Shown here one piece after another: positions 18,946 through 31,701 of a stretch of DNA of 64,000 bases. The DNA lies in NCBI RefSeq assembly GCF_040954645.1, contig NC_092808.1, forward strand, positions 17,365,383 to 17,429,382. Direction: 5' to 3'. The stretch comes from Diabrotica undecimpunctata. Lineage: Eukaryota > Arthropoda > Insecta > Coleoptera > Chrysomelidae. How positions within the stretch are numbered: the first letter of the stretch is position 1; the number at the start of each line of letters is the position of its first letter. The notes below the pieces were generated by a model, which was not told the DNA's origin, did no database searches, and worked only from the letters and a program-made list of their open reading frames with translations. Position numbers and translations under genes: made by a program.

Positions 18946-20270
18946 AGTTGTGTTGCTCGGTTTCATAGAAACAAAACTATAGAGACCAGTGGAAGCGGCA
19001 AGCGGCCACTGTACAAGAATGAGTATACTAAATTAAGAAGATAGACCTGTCCCAACATATCCAAAACAGCTCACTCAAAAAAAGATAAAGCAGTGAGATA
19101 AGAAGTAAACGAGTATTTTCGCACTTTTTGAACTTACTACAAATCTCAAATAATACTAAATATTTTAGTAATAAAAAAACAAAATAACGTAAACAAAAAC
19201 CACAAACAAAACTATTTCCTTAATTCAAACCTACACTAAGTTCCTAAAACGACGACCATGGTAATGGGTTCGGATAAATAATGAAGTCACACGTTAATAA
19301 TTACCGCGTATTATTGTTTGATATACCATGATGACTGTAATTATATCTACATCTGCGAATACACGAACAAACGCTCTGAAGTCATCCGAAAATTACCTGG
19401 ACAACTTAACTCTACTAAAAATAACCGTTGAGTTAATACAATTCTAACTAAAATGTTATAATATTTAATTATATAGTTATTACAAGACGTTTCTGACAAG
19501 GGAAACGTGAAACGTTTGAAAGTACTAATAAACAAGCAGTGTTTGTATGTAAATATTATGATTTTGTATATTCTTTAATAAACTACTGATTGTTGCTACT
19601 TACTTATCAGCCGTATTTCGTATTCGAAAGTTTGTTTGAAATATTTATGCCAAATTTTTAATATGTCATTCGTTTTTATATAAAGATTATTTAGGTCATT
19701 TTTAGCTCCCGTATTTGTTTTTCTCTCTTCTCTCTTAATACTTTAATTTTGGTTCAGAACTCTCTGTTATTCTCCTTGTTTTTTTTTAAGTTTACTTCCT
19801 TCCCGATGATATTTAGTTTTGGATTTTTCGTTACGTGTGCCTATATATTATTTCCATACTTCTTTCTTACTCTTAACCTCTTCTTTTATATACTTGTTTC
19901 ACTATATTGTTATCTTTGTTCTGTTCCTCAATATAGTCATACCGCTACTTATATTAAAATTTCGAATAGTATTATTTTGAATTCAGTTCATCTAGTTTCT
20001 AGGTTCCATTCTTTTCCTAGTACCTTTGTAGTAACCGACTAATTCACTAATTTTAAAAAGAAAATTTATTGTGACTTGACTTGACAAATAACAGATGTCA
20101 AGTTAGAACAAAAATTAAAAACTACAAGCATAGATTCTAAAAGTGGTTTATATAGACCCCCGGGGCTCGATTTCGATGTACACGGGGTGCACGAAAGCGA
20201 GAAAACAAATTGGAGGTCTACGAGATGTGAATCTTATACGAATAACCTATAACCTTATAATTTTTAATCT
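18946..20270. other. AT-rich non-coding stretch
   Basis: No convincing gene. 19740-20040 is pyrimidine-rich on the plus strand; its minus strand is Lys/Glu-rich and could be decayed LINE ORF1, but no motif supports that. Confidence 0.35.
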
Positions 20271-20271
20271 G

Positions 20272-20905
20272 CTTCTTCTTCTTCTTCCTTTTTATAAGCA
20301 ATTCTGATTGTTTATTGGCGGATTAATACCTCTATGGAAGGTTGTCACTTGTCTTTTGCGTAGTCGTCCGACTTATCTCTTGCTATTTTGGAGACACGGA
20401 TCTCCTCCATTCTGCTTATGTGGTTATTCCATTCCTTCTTTCTATTTTGTGTCCAGTCATTTATACACTGTACGTTACATTTTCTTCTAATGTCTTCACT
20501 TCTCTTTCGATCTCTCGCGAATTTCCTGTAATTCTTCTCAGTACTCTCTTCTCTGCCGTTTCCAGTAGCATTTGCGTTGTGGCTGTGTCGGGTCTTGTTT
20601 CTGAGGCATATGTCATTATTGGTCTTACACTGGCTTTATAAATTCTTGACTTCATCTCAGTGTTAATGTGTCTGTTTCGCCATATAGTGTTATTAAGGCA
20701 TCCTGCCAGACTATTTGCTTTTTGTACTTGATCTCTCACTTCTTTGTCAAGGTCTCCATGGCTAAACAGTCTCCATTGCCTGGTATTTTATTTCCATTAT
20801 TTGTTCAATACTGATGCCATCAATTTCTATTTTACATCTGGTTGGTTCTTTGCTGACTACTATTGTTTTAGTTCCTATATATTTGCTGACTACTATTGAT
20901 ATTGA
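20272..20905 (-). pseudogene. LINE 3' fragment (reverse transcriptase C-terminus) with (GAA)n tail
   Basis: Minus strand: KANSLAGCLNNTIWRN, MKSRIYKASVRPIMTYASE and EKRVLRRITG. A frameshifted end follows, into an AAGAAGAAGAAGAAG-type tail (plus-strand TTC run at 20275-20288). The palm and fingers are missing, so it is 5'-truncated near 20900 where the NUMT begins. Confidence 0.8.
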
Positions 20906-21326
<421 letters not shown>

Positions 21327-22590
21327 ACCTTAAAAACCCTTCTAAAAATCATCCATAATAGAATACACGCTAAGCTGGAGATGGATATTAGTGATTCCCA
21401 GTTTGGATCTCGGAATGGAGTGGTCACAAGAGAGGCACTATTTTCTTTTAACGTGCTGACCCAAAGATGTTTGGATGTTAATCGAGATTTTTATGTATGC
21501 TTTATAGACTAAAACAAGGCATTCGATGAGGTAAAACATGACCGACTTATAGAAGTACTCAAAAATAAGAATCTGGATGTGAGGGATGTAACATTGATAT
21601 CAAATTTATACCAACGATCAAATGTGAAAATTGGAAGAGAAGTGTCAGAAGAAGTGGAGATAAGGAGAGGGGTCTGGCGAGGTTGCATACTGTCGCCGTT
21701 ATTGTTTAATGCTTATTCTGAGGAAATCATACAAGAAGCTTTGGTAAACGAGACAGTCGGCATAAAAATGAACGGTCGTTTAATTAACAACATTAGGTAT
21801 ACTGACGATAAAGTCATAATAGCCGATAACTTGGAAGACTTAGAAAGAATAATGAACAAAATATTAAGATATAATGGAGAATACGGACTCTATCTTAACA
21901 TCAAAAAAACCAAATTCATGAAAATTAGCATTAAACAACAATACAAACGAAATATTAACGGTAGGCGGCCATCAGATTGAAAGAGTAAAAAGATATACTT
22001 ACTTGGGAACAATAATCACAGAAAATAACGATTATACTGCGGAAACCAGAGTCAGAATTGAAAAAGCACGTACCAATTTCGTGAAATTAAAAAGATTTTA
22101 TGCAGCAAAGATCTGACATTGGCCCTCAGAATAAGGCTAATTAAATGCTATGTACACAGTGTACTCTACTATGGAGCTGAATCATGGACATTAAACCGGA
22201 ATAAAATAAATCGACTTAACTAGTTTGAAATGTGGACATTTAGAAGATTGTTAAGGATTCCATGGGTGGATAGAGTGACGAATATAGAAGTGTTAAGGAG
22301 AATAGGCAGAGAGAGGGAAATGGAAAATAGAAGAAAAGAAAGGAAATTGCAATATCTGGGACATGTGATGAGAGACGAAAGATACATCTTGAGACTCATA
22401 ATTCAAGGAAAAGTAGAGGGTAGGAGATCGTAGGAAGAAGACGAGTTTCCTGGTTGAAGAACCTGAGAGAGTGGTTTGGTTGCAGCTCAAGGCAATTGAG
22501 CATTCGAGCAGCTGCCTCGAAGGTCAGAATAGCCATGATGATTGCCAACCTTCGTCGCGGAGATGGCACTAAAACAAGAAGAATTGTTTT
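21327..22590 (+). pseudogene. LINE reverse transcriptase, 5'-truncated at the NUMT
   Basis: Starts in the fingers (LLKIIHNRIHAKLEMDISD, SQFGSRNGVVTREALF), then FYVCFID-stop-NKAFDEVKHD, RRGVWRGCILSPLLFNAYSE, and NNIRYTDDKVIIADN, where the catalytic YADD is YTDD. NIKKTKFMKI and a frameshifted C-terminus ending NLREWFGCSS and IAMMIANLRRGDGT follow. An in-frame stop at 21510-21512, the YTDD change and frameshifts make it inactive. It shares its 3' end with 17868-18945. Confidence 0.85.
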
Positions 22591-22659
22591 AGTTTTCTAT
22601 ATAATTTTTAATGGCAGATTAAATTGTATTGTAATTTGAAAATATAAATGATTTATCAT
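22591..22659. other. Short spacer
   Basis: AT-rich, nothing seen. Confidence 0.4.
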
Positions 22660-23450
22660 TCATGAAGTTACTCGTATTATTGCGGTATTTAGAACTAGTA
22701 TGTGGAAGATCTGAGATATACAGGTTGAAAAGGAGTGCGAGTACTGAGCCTTGGGGAAGTTCATTGTTTGTTTCTTTGCTCTTTTGTCTCCCATAACGAC
22801 TTGAAATCTTCGGTCAGGTAGCATTTGATTGATTAATCGAGCAATTGCTTTGCAACGAATGACTTGCAAGAATTTATATATCAGTTCTTCTCTCCAGACT
22901 CTGGCATAGGCTGCTGTCAGCTCCATAAACACTACTGATGGTTCGAGCCAATTCTGAAAGCCAAGTTCAATATAAGTTGTCAGTGCCAGTACCTGTACGT
23001 ACTAGTTCCGATTAGACCTAAAACCTGCTGGTTATGGCAACCTGTTCCAGGATTCTACCAGAGAATCTCTTAAAAATAAGTTGTTTCAATACTTTATAGG
23101 CATAACTCAGTAATAATACGGGCCTATAGATTTCTGCCCTGTTATTTGGTTTACCAGATTTTAAAATGGCGATAGTTAAAGGTTCTCTATACACTGGAGG
23201 CAAGCAAGGCTTCTGGTTTAATAAGATTATAAACTGTATTTCGGACTGCAGCTCGTCCTCTAGGTCTCTTTAGTAAAGGTGATGTCTGCCATAGTTGCAG
23301 AATATTATGCGTTACCAACGTGCTTCTGTTATTTTAAGGCTGTCTTTCTTAATTTGACTCTCAACTTAGGTCAAGTCAACAACATTCTCCTGTTTCATTT
23401 CAACCACCTGAAAACGTTTTCTTGCTGATTTGATTAGCTCAAGTACACCT
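22660..23450 (-). pseudogene. LINE reverse transcriptase fragment
   Basis: Minus strand: ELIKSARKRFQVVEMK, REPLTIAILKSGKPNNRAEI, YRPVLLLSYAYKVL, ILEQVAIT, VFMELTAAYARVW (where FxDLxxAYD is usual, so the catalytic Asp is lost), RLINQMLPDRRFQVVMGD. It ends before the YADD motif. Frameshifts separate 23018-23203 from 22660-22932. Confidence 0.78.
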
Positions 23451-23608
23451 AGAGTGGAATATAGCTGACTACTTTTTTTATCTTTTCGATGATTTTATCA
23501 CAGAGTAAAAAGACACTAATAATTTTTGATTTACTACTGTAAAGAACTTTGCTGACATAGACAGTGATACAATGACATCATTTTCCAATTATTATTTTGG
23601 CCGACACA

Positions 23609-24285
23609 TCAATCAGAGCATAGTATAAGTTTTCGTTCTGCTCCAACCTCCAGTTTCTTAAAAATCTCAAGAACATACCGTAAAATACAAAAAGATATTT
23701 CAGCACTGTCCCTCTTAGCTACAGTTTCATGCCAACAACACACGGTAGCTTCAGAGGTTTTCAAATTGTGGATAGCAAAATTGTAATTTGCATACTGACG
23801 CTGGTAATAAACATTGGAATAAGATAAGTTAGGTATAAAAATGACTGGATGCAAATGTCACATTAGAATTCAACTTAGCTGCTTCTTCATCAGTTTTCAA
23901 AGATGAATATGCACTTTCTGTTTTTCGGTGATTCAGCTCGCATCTTCTTTCGTTCTTCCTCGTTCCCTGCAGCACTCAGTTTTGTAAAAATTTCATATAC
24001 TTTGCAAATATCGGAGCGATTAACTCCAAAATGCAAATTAAAATCTTCTTTGAATATTTCTCTGTAAGTATGGAATTGTACTTAAACTTCTGGGTACAAT
24101 GTTTTAAACAGCTCAAACATTTTGTTAATGTTTAGGTCAGGATTAAAGCACTGTTTTTTGTTGGAGTTTCGAGAATAGTGGCTTTCTGGAAATGGAAAAG
24201 ACGAAATATGTTGTCTGATTAGGTTTTTTACAGACTCTTTGTTTTTTGTTGAAAGATTTACGTGTTTTTCACGACAGTCAAGCAA
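23609..24285 (-). pseudogene. Unclassified transposase-like gene (GGQN family), copy A
   Basis: Minus strand, high to low: LDCREKHVNLSTKN, IRQHISSFPFPESHYSRNSN, FNPDLNINKMFELF, a frameshifted middle (KNERRCELNHRKTESAYSSL), then FIPNLSYSNVYYQRQYANYN, FAIHNLKTSEATVCCWHE and RDSAEISFCILRYVLE, ending near the LILCSD motif that precedes GGQN in related proteins. I recognise this arrangement (FPxxESHYxR, then VYYxRQLxxYNFxIH, then SDNCxGQN) as a repetitive insect protein family of uncertain superfamily. The copy at 49480-50236 is a second member in the opposite orientation. Here it has at least two frameshifts and no terminal repeat was found. Confidence 0.6.
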
Positions 24286-24439
24286 CTTTTACTATGACTT
24301 GATTTTTTCAAATAAAATTTGAACTCTGCGTGTTCAAATTCAAATATGGTTGTGTGAACTAATCAATACATTTGTCCTCCCTGTATTCCTACGATCCCTA
24401 AAGTACCGCCATCGGGCTCGTGGAATGCGTCCCGCTAAA

Positions 24440-24572
24440 ACACAAGAGCGTAAGTCGTTAAGAGGGAAAGTCGCAACCCGACAGTGAAGCAAGGCACTCA
24501 TATTGAATTCGTTTTGTTCGTTGTTTCGTAAAGTAGTGCAAACCATGGTAATTAGACCAAGCGGTAAGTTTT
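24440..24572 (+). promoter_or_regulatory. Possible 5' exon or promoter piece
   Basis: A more GC-rich patch ends with ATGGTAATTAGACCAAGCG directly followed by GTAAGT, a consensus splice donor after seven codons (MVIRPSG or MVIRPS plus one base). It could be a short first coding exon. No matching second exon was found downstream, so this is speculative. Confidence 0.25.
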
Positions 24573-27537
24573 TACATAGTTTTACCTAAACCTATAAATT
24601 GTTTTTGATTGTTTATTGCAACTATTTAAATTTTGATAATTATTTGCACCTATGAGTAAAAGTTCATTCATCTCTCCAGAGCTATCGAAGGACATATAGC
24701 TGCTGTTTAAGTATTATTAATTCTCGTAATAATTCATTGTTTGCTTAATACGCCACACTGCGTTTTGTTATAGAAAAAGTTTCACAAAACATTTTTTGGC
24801 ATACCTGTTGTCTTTTCCCAGTAATCAACAACAAATATTGTATAGTACACTGACGTTTTGATTTGGCTTCATCTACCCTCCTTCTCTTTGGCTACTCTAC
24901 TTCCATACATAACCCCAAATATTTTGTATGCAGTTTGATACTTATTATATGAAGGTTAACCCTAATTTATTAAGAAATAGTGAAGCAAAATATGTATTGA
25001 TTCTTTGAAATTTGGGTGTATAATTAACTAGTGGACGTTATTTTTGGGAAGCATTCAAAATTGTAAATAATTGGTGGTGATAGGTTTTTTAAATGACATA
25101 TCATAAATTATAATCATGTATAGTTATAATAGTTGTACACTGTTGTGTAATTATGCAAGTTTCATACATCGGTGCGTATCTACTTCTGTAATCAATTAAT
25201 ATGTATGTTTATTTGAAATCTATGTGCGACGATTAGTTTTACAAATATCTTAAGTCAGCTCTTTAATTGATGGAAAGATTATGCTAATACATTCCTAGCT
25301 ATAAGTCAACACTTTTTGTTGTTTCCTATTTGCTTTGTTAGTGACACGCCCTTGAAATAATGAAAAAATATATCAAAAGCCGACGCCTTTGCTGCTTGAT
25401 GTCTATTTTATTTTCAACAAACTCTAATTGGATAAATACTGCATTTATCTGTTTCGTTTAATGTTGGAAGACTCGGATCATTTTTCGGATTCGGTTCGGC
25501 TAATCCGAGTCATTTACGGCTCACGTGATCAGTGGATCCAGGATATCAAAAGCTCATTTAAATAAGTTTAGAGGTAATGTAACACAAAATGATGGCCATC
25601 CATATTAGTCTTGGTACGATGCTAAGAATGCATATGTACATACACTTATCTCTAAGTAAAGTATAATTAAATAGACTAGGACGGATCTGTGAAAAAAACG
25701 ACATATGAATGTTAGAGAGGCATTCTGATTTTTTCAGAAACAGTTATCCTTCCTCTAAAATGTAGATCGGGAATATTAATAAAAAAATTAAAATATTTAA
25801 ATTAAAAAAACAACATTTTTTTCTTTCCTTGCTTATAACTTTAAGACGATTCATTTTGTTAGTTAAAAATGTTTTAATTTATTATATTTGCTGCAAAATA
25901 GCGATAAATACAAAAAAGCTGACTGATTCAGTCACTTTTGTCAACGAGTCTGGTCCAATTTTCATGCTCGCTCTGATTTGACGAGATTGGAGCTCTTGAC
26001 AGCCGTATTGCTGACTGATCTAGTCACATCTGTCAAAGAGTTTTTCGTCCGATCTTTATGTTTGGTCTAATTCGGCGATTCCGCCCTCTCGAGCTAATTT
26101 TTCTACCCATAAATTGCCAAACGTATTAAACACATGCAATAACGGATACCACGCTCTACTCGGCATTAGGTGCCTCCTAATCAAAACCCTTTTGATTATG
26201 CTAGTCGTGTTGTATCACCGGCAAAATTGTGACAATTTTCACCAAACTGGCATTTTTTTTTCTTTTGGCTTTTTCTTCTTGTTTTTCGCACCCCACGGAA
26301 TTCTTATAGCAAAAGAGGCCAACGGTATACTGTTTGACACAGTCTTCCTAGTTAGGTAGGTCGAAAAATTCTACTGATTCGACTCTATTCTTTTTAATTG
26401 ACGACATTGTACGCGTGCAACCTAAATATTATTTTGTTTTACGCTGAATAAATATGATTAGTTAACTGATTCTTTTATTTGTTACCAACTGAATTTTCAT
26501 TGTTTAATTCACAGTTTAAGACAAGACGGATTCACACTTGAGAGACTGAGCTAGGCAAAGCATAGACGATAAGCTCCCATAGTTGATTGAGGTATTATTT
26601 TATAATAATATTTCAATTCTATTTGGTAGTCTTATCGTGTAGTATCTTTGGTAGTCTTATGATTACGTTTCAGATGGCATCCAACAATGTTCTGTGGTCA
26701 AAATATGCCGGCCGCTTATTTGTTAATACATCTTTTAGTCTTACTTACTTCTTTATTAGTATACCGATCTTTTCTTGTCTATCCTTTACACTTATATTTT
26801 CAGCTGTTCTTAAAAACATTCGTTTTTGGAGGGGGAGAATGTTTGGGAAAGTATTTAGTATTTATTTACATATTTTACATTTAATATTTTTTACTGTTTT
26901 ATTTAGATTACGGTATATTGTTTTCTTTTATTCAGTAAATTCTCATTGTTAAGCTGGCTAACACATGATAATCTGTTTTTAAGTTCAAAGAAATTCACTT
27001 GTCTTTGTTACTTGGTATCAAGGCTGGGCGACCGTTTTAAAACTCTGATTTATGAGGGTTCGCTCCCTGTGACCAACCCTTAGAATTTGAGGTACGGACT
27101 TTTATCCCTACAAATGCTAACAAAGATCAGGTTGATTGAACATCTCCTTTAGTTTGACCAGTGCGTCACTTGCGTTACGACGCGCAGATACTGCTCTTCT
27201 ACCGCTTGCTACAATTAATACACCATATTTCAAAGGCTAGTGTTTTTTCTTTGTACAGATAACAGCAACGAGTTACGCCAAGGTATATTTCGTGATATTT
27301 AAATTAATTGCTACTTTATTCACAATCAAAATATTGCATTTTTTTGTTATTATTTTAAGCATTTAACCAGCCACATCTATAAGTTTTACACAAAACAGTG
27401 GCATTTTCGTCTCTGACGATTGGAGAAATTATAGGCTTTATTATTTCATTTTATGCATACTATTTCAACGAAATCATTTTAAATGCATTTTCGATACTAT
27501 TGGGAGATCGTCAATTGATATAAACCTTTATAACAAT
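24573..27537. other. Intergenic AT-rich DNA with one diverged tandem repeat
   Basis: No gene recognised over about 3 kb. The only structure noted is the 92-bp diverged tandem duplication at 25918-26095. Confidence 0.45.
25918..26095 (+). repeat. Diverged 92-bp tandem duplication
   Basis: Two adjacent units beginning GCTGACTGAT (25918 and 26010) share GTCAC, TCTGTCAA-like and CTGATTTG/CTAATTCGGCGA blocks in the same order. Confidence 0.6.
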
Positions 27538-27828
27538 TTGAAAATTGAGATCATTCAACTGTTTATTAAAAATCCAACTCACATTCCAGATCAAATCCGA
27601 TACGCCCATCACGACTCTCATCTACCTCAACTCGAAGACAAGAAACACTCATCATTAAAAGGGTTCCGTCATCTCTATAAAAATTTCGATGACCGGTCAT
27701 TTCGATCTTCCAAAATAACAAAGACCGTGAGAGATATTTTACTTGAAAATAAAAATATTTCATTACAGACAGTCATTAAAGAGTTAATTTGTGTAGTAAA
27801 CAAACTTGTAGACTTACATATTAAATAA
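27538..27828 (+). CDS. Hypothetical small ORF
   Basis: 96 codons, basic and hydrophilic, with a Lys/Leu-rich C-terminal third (RDILLENKNISLQTVIKELI) that could form an amphipathic helix. No family recognised, no promoter or splice context. The initiation codon is not ATG-certain. It may be chance. Confidence 0.2.
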   Translation: MKIEIIQLFIKNPTHIPDQIRYAHHDSHLPQLEDKKHSSLKGFRHLYKNFDDRSFRSSKITKTVRDILLENKNISLQTVIKELICVVNKLVDLHIK

Positions 27829-28194
27829 AATATTAATATATCTTAAACAGTAGCAGGTTTGGAGGTCAAGATATCTTCTAATTAGTGGTAAATATATAGG
27901 ATAATTGATTAGTTCCAATAACAGTGATAAACGCTATCGACACTAAGTCGTAATAATTTATGCAATCTACAATAAATAAAAATAATAACAAATATGTTTG
28001 TGGAAGGATCGATAATTGACGCTATTTCATTTTCCTAGAAGCTGTCAAATATATTTGTATCAAACACTAGTTTTTACACGTTATTGCACCAGTGACTTAT
28101 ATTTTTGCATCCTATAATAATTGTAACAGGACCAAAAAGAGGTGAAATGATCTTACAATGTAGCAAAACTTTTGGTCATTCTCATCATGTGCTT

Positions 28195-28384
28195 TCAGCT
28201 AAAAAAGTCCATAAGGGAATAAGGAGATCTCATGATAGGGCCACAGTGAACATGATAGATCATATTCTTATTGACTCTAGGCACCAATCAGATGTAATAA
28301 ACGTCTCAGACAAGGGGCCAATGAAGACTCAGACCACTATCTAGTGGAAAGTAAAATTAAAGCCAGAATTTCAAATATTTAGAA
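28195..28384 (+). pseudogene. LINE endonuclease C-terminal scrap
   Basis: Reads MIDHILIDSRHQSDVINV, then in another frame GANEDSDHYLVESKIKARIS with the catalytic SDH. It belongs to the class that carries NQIDHVLI and SDH motifs before the linker. Confidence 0.7.
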
Positions 28385-28665
28385 AAATGGATTCTTCTTC
28401 ATGTATCATGTCCTTTCAGAACGTTGGTTACCATCATAGCTTTCTTAATTTTATTCACTGCCTGTCTAAATAGCATGTTTGTATCAATACCATACCCATC
28501 TCGAAATGTCCGAAATACTCCAGCTTTCTCTTCTTTATGCTTTTTATATTCTTAGTAGTATTTTCTGAGACGTTCTAGTACAGTGAAGTTTCGAATCTTC
28601 TCCACCTAAGAAACTTTTAAAATTCTTCTATAGCACCACATTTCGAAAGCTTCAAGGTGTCGCTG
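28385..28665 (-). pseudogene. LINE 3' terminal fragment
   Basis: Minus strand: LEAFEMWCYRRILKVS, VEKIRNFTVLERLRK, then after a stop a degraded tail with AMMVTNVLKG, the same 3' signature as 22450-22590. Confidence 0.7.
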
Positions 28666-28930
28666 TCCGATCATAGGCACATTCTCATCAAGCTGGAGGC
28701 TATTAAGCTCTTTCGAGAGGAGCTCAGCCATAACCTCGTGGGTCTTCTCTCGTATCGAGGCGAAGCTGGGGAGATATAGGTATCTTTGGATCACTTATCC
28801 GGAGCCCTGACCTAGGCATATGAAGCTACCTGCCTTCTTGTGCAGAGGACTGTAGGTTGTGCTATTCCCTGGTGGACATCTCAGGTAGAATCTCACGCAT
28901 TCATCAGGCATATTCCACAATAAAACTCTT
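28666..28930 (-). other. GC-richer block of unknown origin
   Basis: Composition differs sharply from the AT-rich surroundings. The minus strand has an open run (RYLYLPSFASIREKTHEVMA) merging in frame into the LINE fragment at 28665. It is not recognised as any family; it could be exonised or LTR-element DNA. Confidence 0.3.
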
Positions 28931-28999
28931 ATTTGCGGTAAAAATTAGCAAAACTCATTTTAGTATGCCTTAGTACCCTAATGCATATAAATATGTAAA

Positions 29000-29745
29000 A
29001 GAAAATCTACAGTAAATCCAGTTTGTCTTCGATTTTCTCCGAATTTAATATTAAAGACTAGAGCCACTATTCCGCTCAGTGTCTCATACGTAGACGGTTT
29101 TATATTCTGTTTTTTACGTATTACGAATATTTTGGTTTTCCGTATGTTCAAATCCAGCTAGACCTGCTGCTTTACAGTTCTCAACGACACTGTCAAGTCA
29201 AGTGCTGTTTACAGATCTTCTTGAGTAGAAGCTAAAAGTACTGTGTCGTCCACATATCACAAAATTATTGATGACTTCACCATTCACAATTATTCCTTCT
29301 AGTTTTTTAGAAAGTACAATTCTCAAAATTCTTTCGGAGTATACGTTGAAGAGCAGAGGCGACAAGAGGCATTCCCGCCGATTCCAAACCGTTTACTAAA
29401 ACTGATGTTTGCTTCCAATACAAATTTGCAATTATGAGAACGTCTCTGCCATCCAAGCCAATGTCTTCTAGAACTTCGATCAATATGGAGTGCTTAACAC
29501 AATCAAAAGCGCTTTGGAAGTCAATAAAATAACAGTACATGTCATCACAATATTTTTGAGCAAGTACATTCATCCCAAACAATGCATCTCTCGTTCCAAA
29601 TCCGTTACGGAAACGAAACTGTGTATCATTCCTCGCATTTATTATAGATACGACCTTGTATTACCTTTAAAAAAAATTTCAATAAATGGCTTAACAAACT
29701 GATGGTTCTATATTCAGCACAGGTTTATTCTGTTGTCTTCTTAGG
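29000..29745 (-). pseudogene. LINE reverse transcriptase fragment
   Basis: Minus strand: EYRTISLLSHLL, FPKRIWNE or frame-shifted RNGFGTRDALFGMN, CYFIDFQSAFDCVKHS (catalytic Asp), IIANLYWKQTSVLVNGLES. RILRKNFENC follows, then a frameshifted VICGRHSTF where YADDTVL is expected, and AAGLDLNIRKTKIFVI. Multiple frameshifts; both ends truncated. Confidence 0.8.
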
Positions 29746-29754
29746 TAGAACTAT

Positions 29755-29780
29755 GAACACCAACCATTAGGTTGGTGTTC
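29755..29780. repeat. Perfect short hairpin
   Basis: 11-bp arms GAACACCAACC and GGTTGGTGTTC around ATTA. Confidence 0.75.
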
Positions 29781-30174
29781 GCTGGTATAAATTTGCCCAA
29801 AATTTTTTCCCAAATAACAATACAAATAAAAATATGAGTTCCTCTGACATAAATATTAATATTGGTGAGGAAGTTGAAGACGAAAATACAAATCGGTGTC
29901 ACTATAATAACGAGAAGGGTAAAACAGACATGTTTAAATGAAAATTACATCGAGAAAGTTGCAGAAGAGTGCCTGAAATATGCAGAAATCACATCTATTG
30001 CTTCCGGTTTCCACTAGCTGTAGTAGGCTTGATATTTCTTATTCGGATGCAGTTATTAGAGCTGTATCGCCTGTATATCTAAATTTTGATATCTCTTTGC
30101 TCGCGATAGAGATACCGCCATCCCATTTATCAAGTGCTTTGGACTTATGGTCTTTACTTCATATTCTGGTTACA
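29781..30174. other. Non-coding spacer
   Basis: No family motif found on either strand. Confidence 0.35.
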
Positions 30175-30690
30175 TTATTCTCGCATAGGCTCTTCTCCAG
30201 AGCTGGTCAGGATCAAATGATCAGGAACTCCCATCTCGTGTAGAATTTTCCACAAAACTTTCCATTTTACAGAATCAAAAGCTTTCTGGTAAGCCAATTT
30301 TCTGTTCTTTACGGTGTTGATAATTTCTTTGTCTTTTCTTAGCCTCTTTACAATAGTTATGTTAATTGTGTGGTGTATATATACCCTCAACACACGTATG
30401 TAGCACCACATTTCAAATGCTTCTCTAATGGTTTTATGGCATCTTCTGTAAGGCTCCAGCTTTCTACTCCGTAGAGGAGGACACTAAAGACGTAACATCT
30501 AAGAATTCTTATGCGTATATTGATACTTAAAGATAAGTTACAGATAATCTTCCTAAGGCTGTTGAAAGAGAACTTCTGGCTTTTTCAATACGAGTTTTTA
30601 TTTCGTAGCTGTAATCCCAAGTATCCTTAATATTGCAGCCCAAATAGCCTATGTTTTCCGCTCTTTCTAACGGTGTATCGCTTATTGTAA
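30175..30690 (-). pseudogene. LINE with scrambled order (C-terminus joined to palm domain)
   Basis: Minus strand from 30690: AENIGYLGCNIKDTWDYSYE, KTRIEKARSSL and EAFEMWCYIRVLRV, which belong at the C-terminus. They are followed in the same frame by NRKLAY then QKAFDSVKWKVLWKIL, which belongs in the reverse transcriptase palm, upstream in an intact LINE. The joint is at about 30290. It is a rearranged or recombined copy. Confidence 0.72.
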
Positions 30691-31701
30691 TTTTATTTTT
30701 TATTTATTTAATATTTATTTATTTCTTATGAGTATGTAATATGATTAATGTTTTAATTAATATTAATAATATTAATTAATATTAATAATTAAATTAAAGT
30801 TTTCTAAAGAGCTTTAAATATTATCTTGGGAGTGTACCTAACCCGAAATTTATTGAAGACAATAATATTTTTGTTTATTATTTATTTTTATTGTCGTATA
30901 TTTTTCTTTTAACTTTAAATTGCTAATATTTTACTTGCGGTTTAAGATATAAAGGTACAAACCCAGTTATTTAATTTGCTAATGCCATCCAATAACTATT
31001 TTAATTGATGATTTATGTAGCTCTAATTAACAATACCAAGTCTAAAACACACAGATGCACTGTTTAACAATCCCTCTATTAATAATAATGGTTAATAGTT
31101 TATGAATTTTGTTTGTGGAATTTGGAACAGAATTTTTTGTACGTCTACCGAATACTGATTACTTACCAATTATCATAATTTGTCATGGTTAAAAATAAAA
31201 AATGACATACTAGTTATTTATTTGTGATGGTCAAAACACATAAATCGCATTCGCAATCAGGAGGTAAATGAAATGCGAAAACGCGTAAGATGATGGTACT
31301 ATGTACCAATTTCGGAAATGACCTCAAAATGATGAAACTATGATTATCATGCAGGTCATTAGTCTATCTCTAGCTATTAGTTTTTTTATTCGGCAAATAT
31401 GTAAAGAGGAAAGTACCTAAAAATTTTAATAAGTTAGAGAGTATGTCTTGATTACTATGGATGATTAGTATTCACATTAGAATGTACAAAGAGTTACAGT
31501 AATATTTTAACATATAAATTTGGAAAAGTTAAAACTAGACGATATTCCCTGTACATTTTAGTACTTTCTCAAAAACGTATGGACTTGACAAAATTTACTA
31601 TATGACGGCCACATGAAATTAACTTAATAAGTCACATTTTCGGTTTTGTTTAGGACATTTTTAAACTTTAAAGCTCTGTGATACTGTTAAAATACATCTT
31701 A
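30691..31701. other. AT-rich non-coding stretch
   Basis: No gene. 30735-30795 is a run of interleaved ATTAAT words with local self-complementarity. Confidence 0.45.

Noticed and set aside
19749..20042. 97-codon hydrophobic frame that looks like transmembrane segments
   Set aside because: Pyrimidine-rich DNA effect; the opposite strand is Lys/Glu-rich and possibly decayed LINE ORF1.
26587..26952. 121-codon hydrophobic frame
   Set aside because: AT-rich DNA gives Phe/Leu/Ile-rich frames by chance; no family motif, start context or splice signal.
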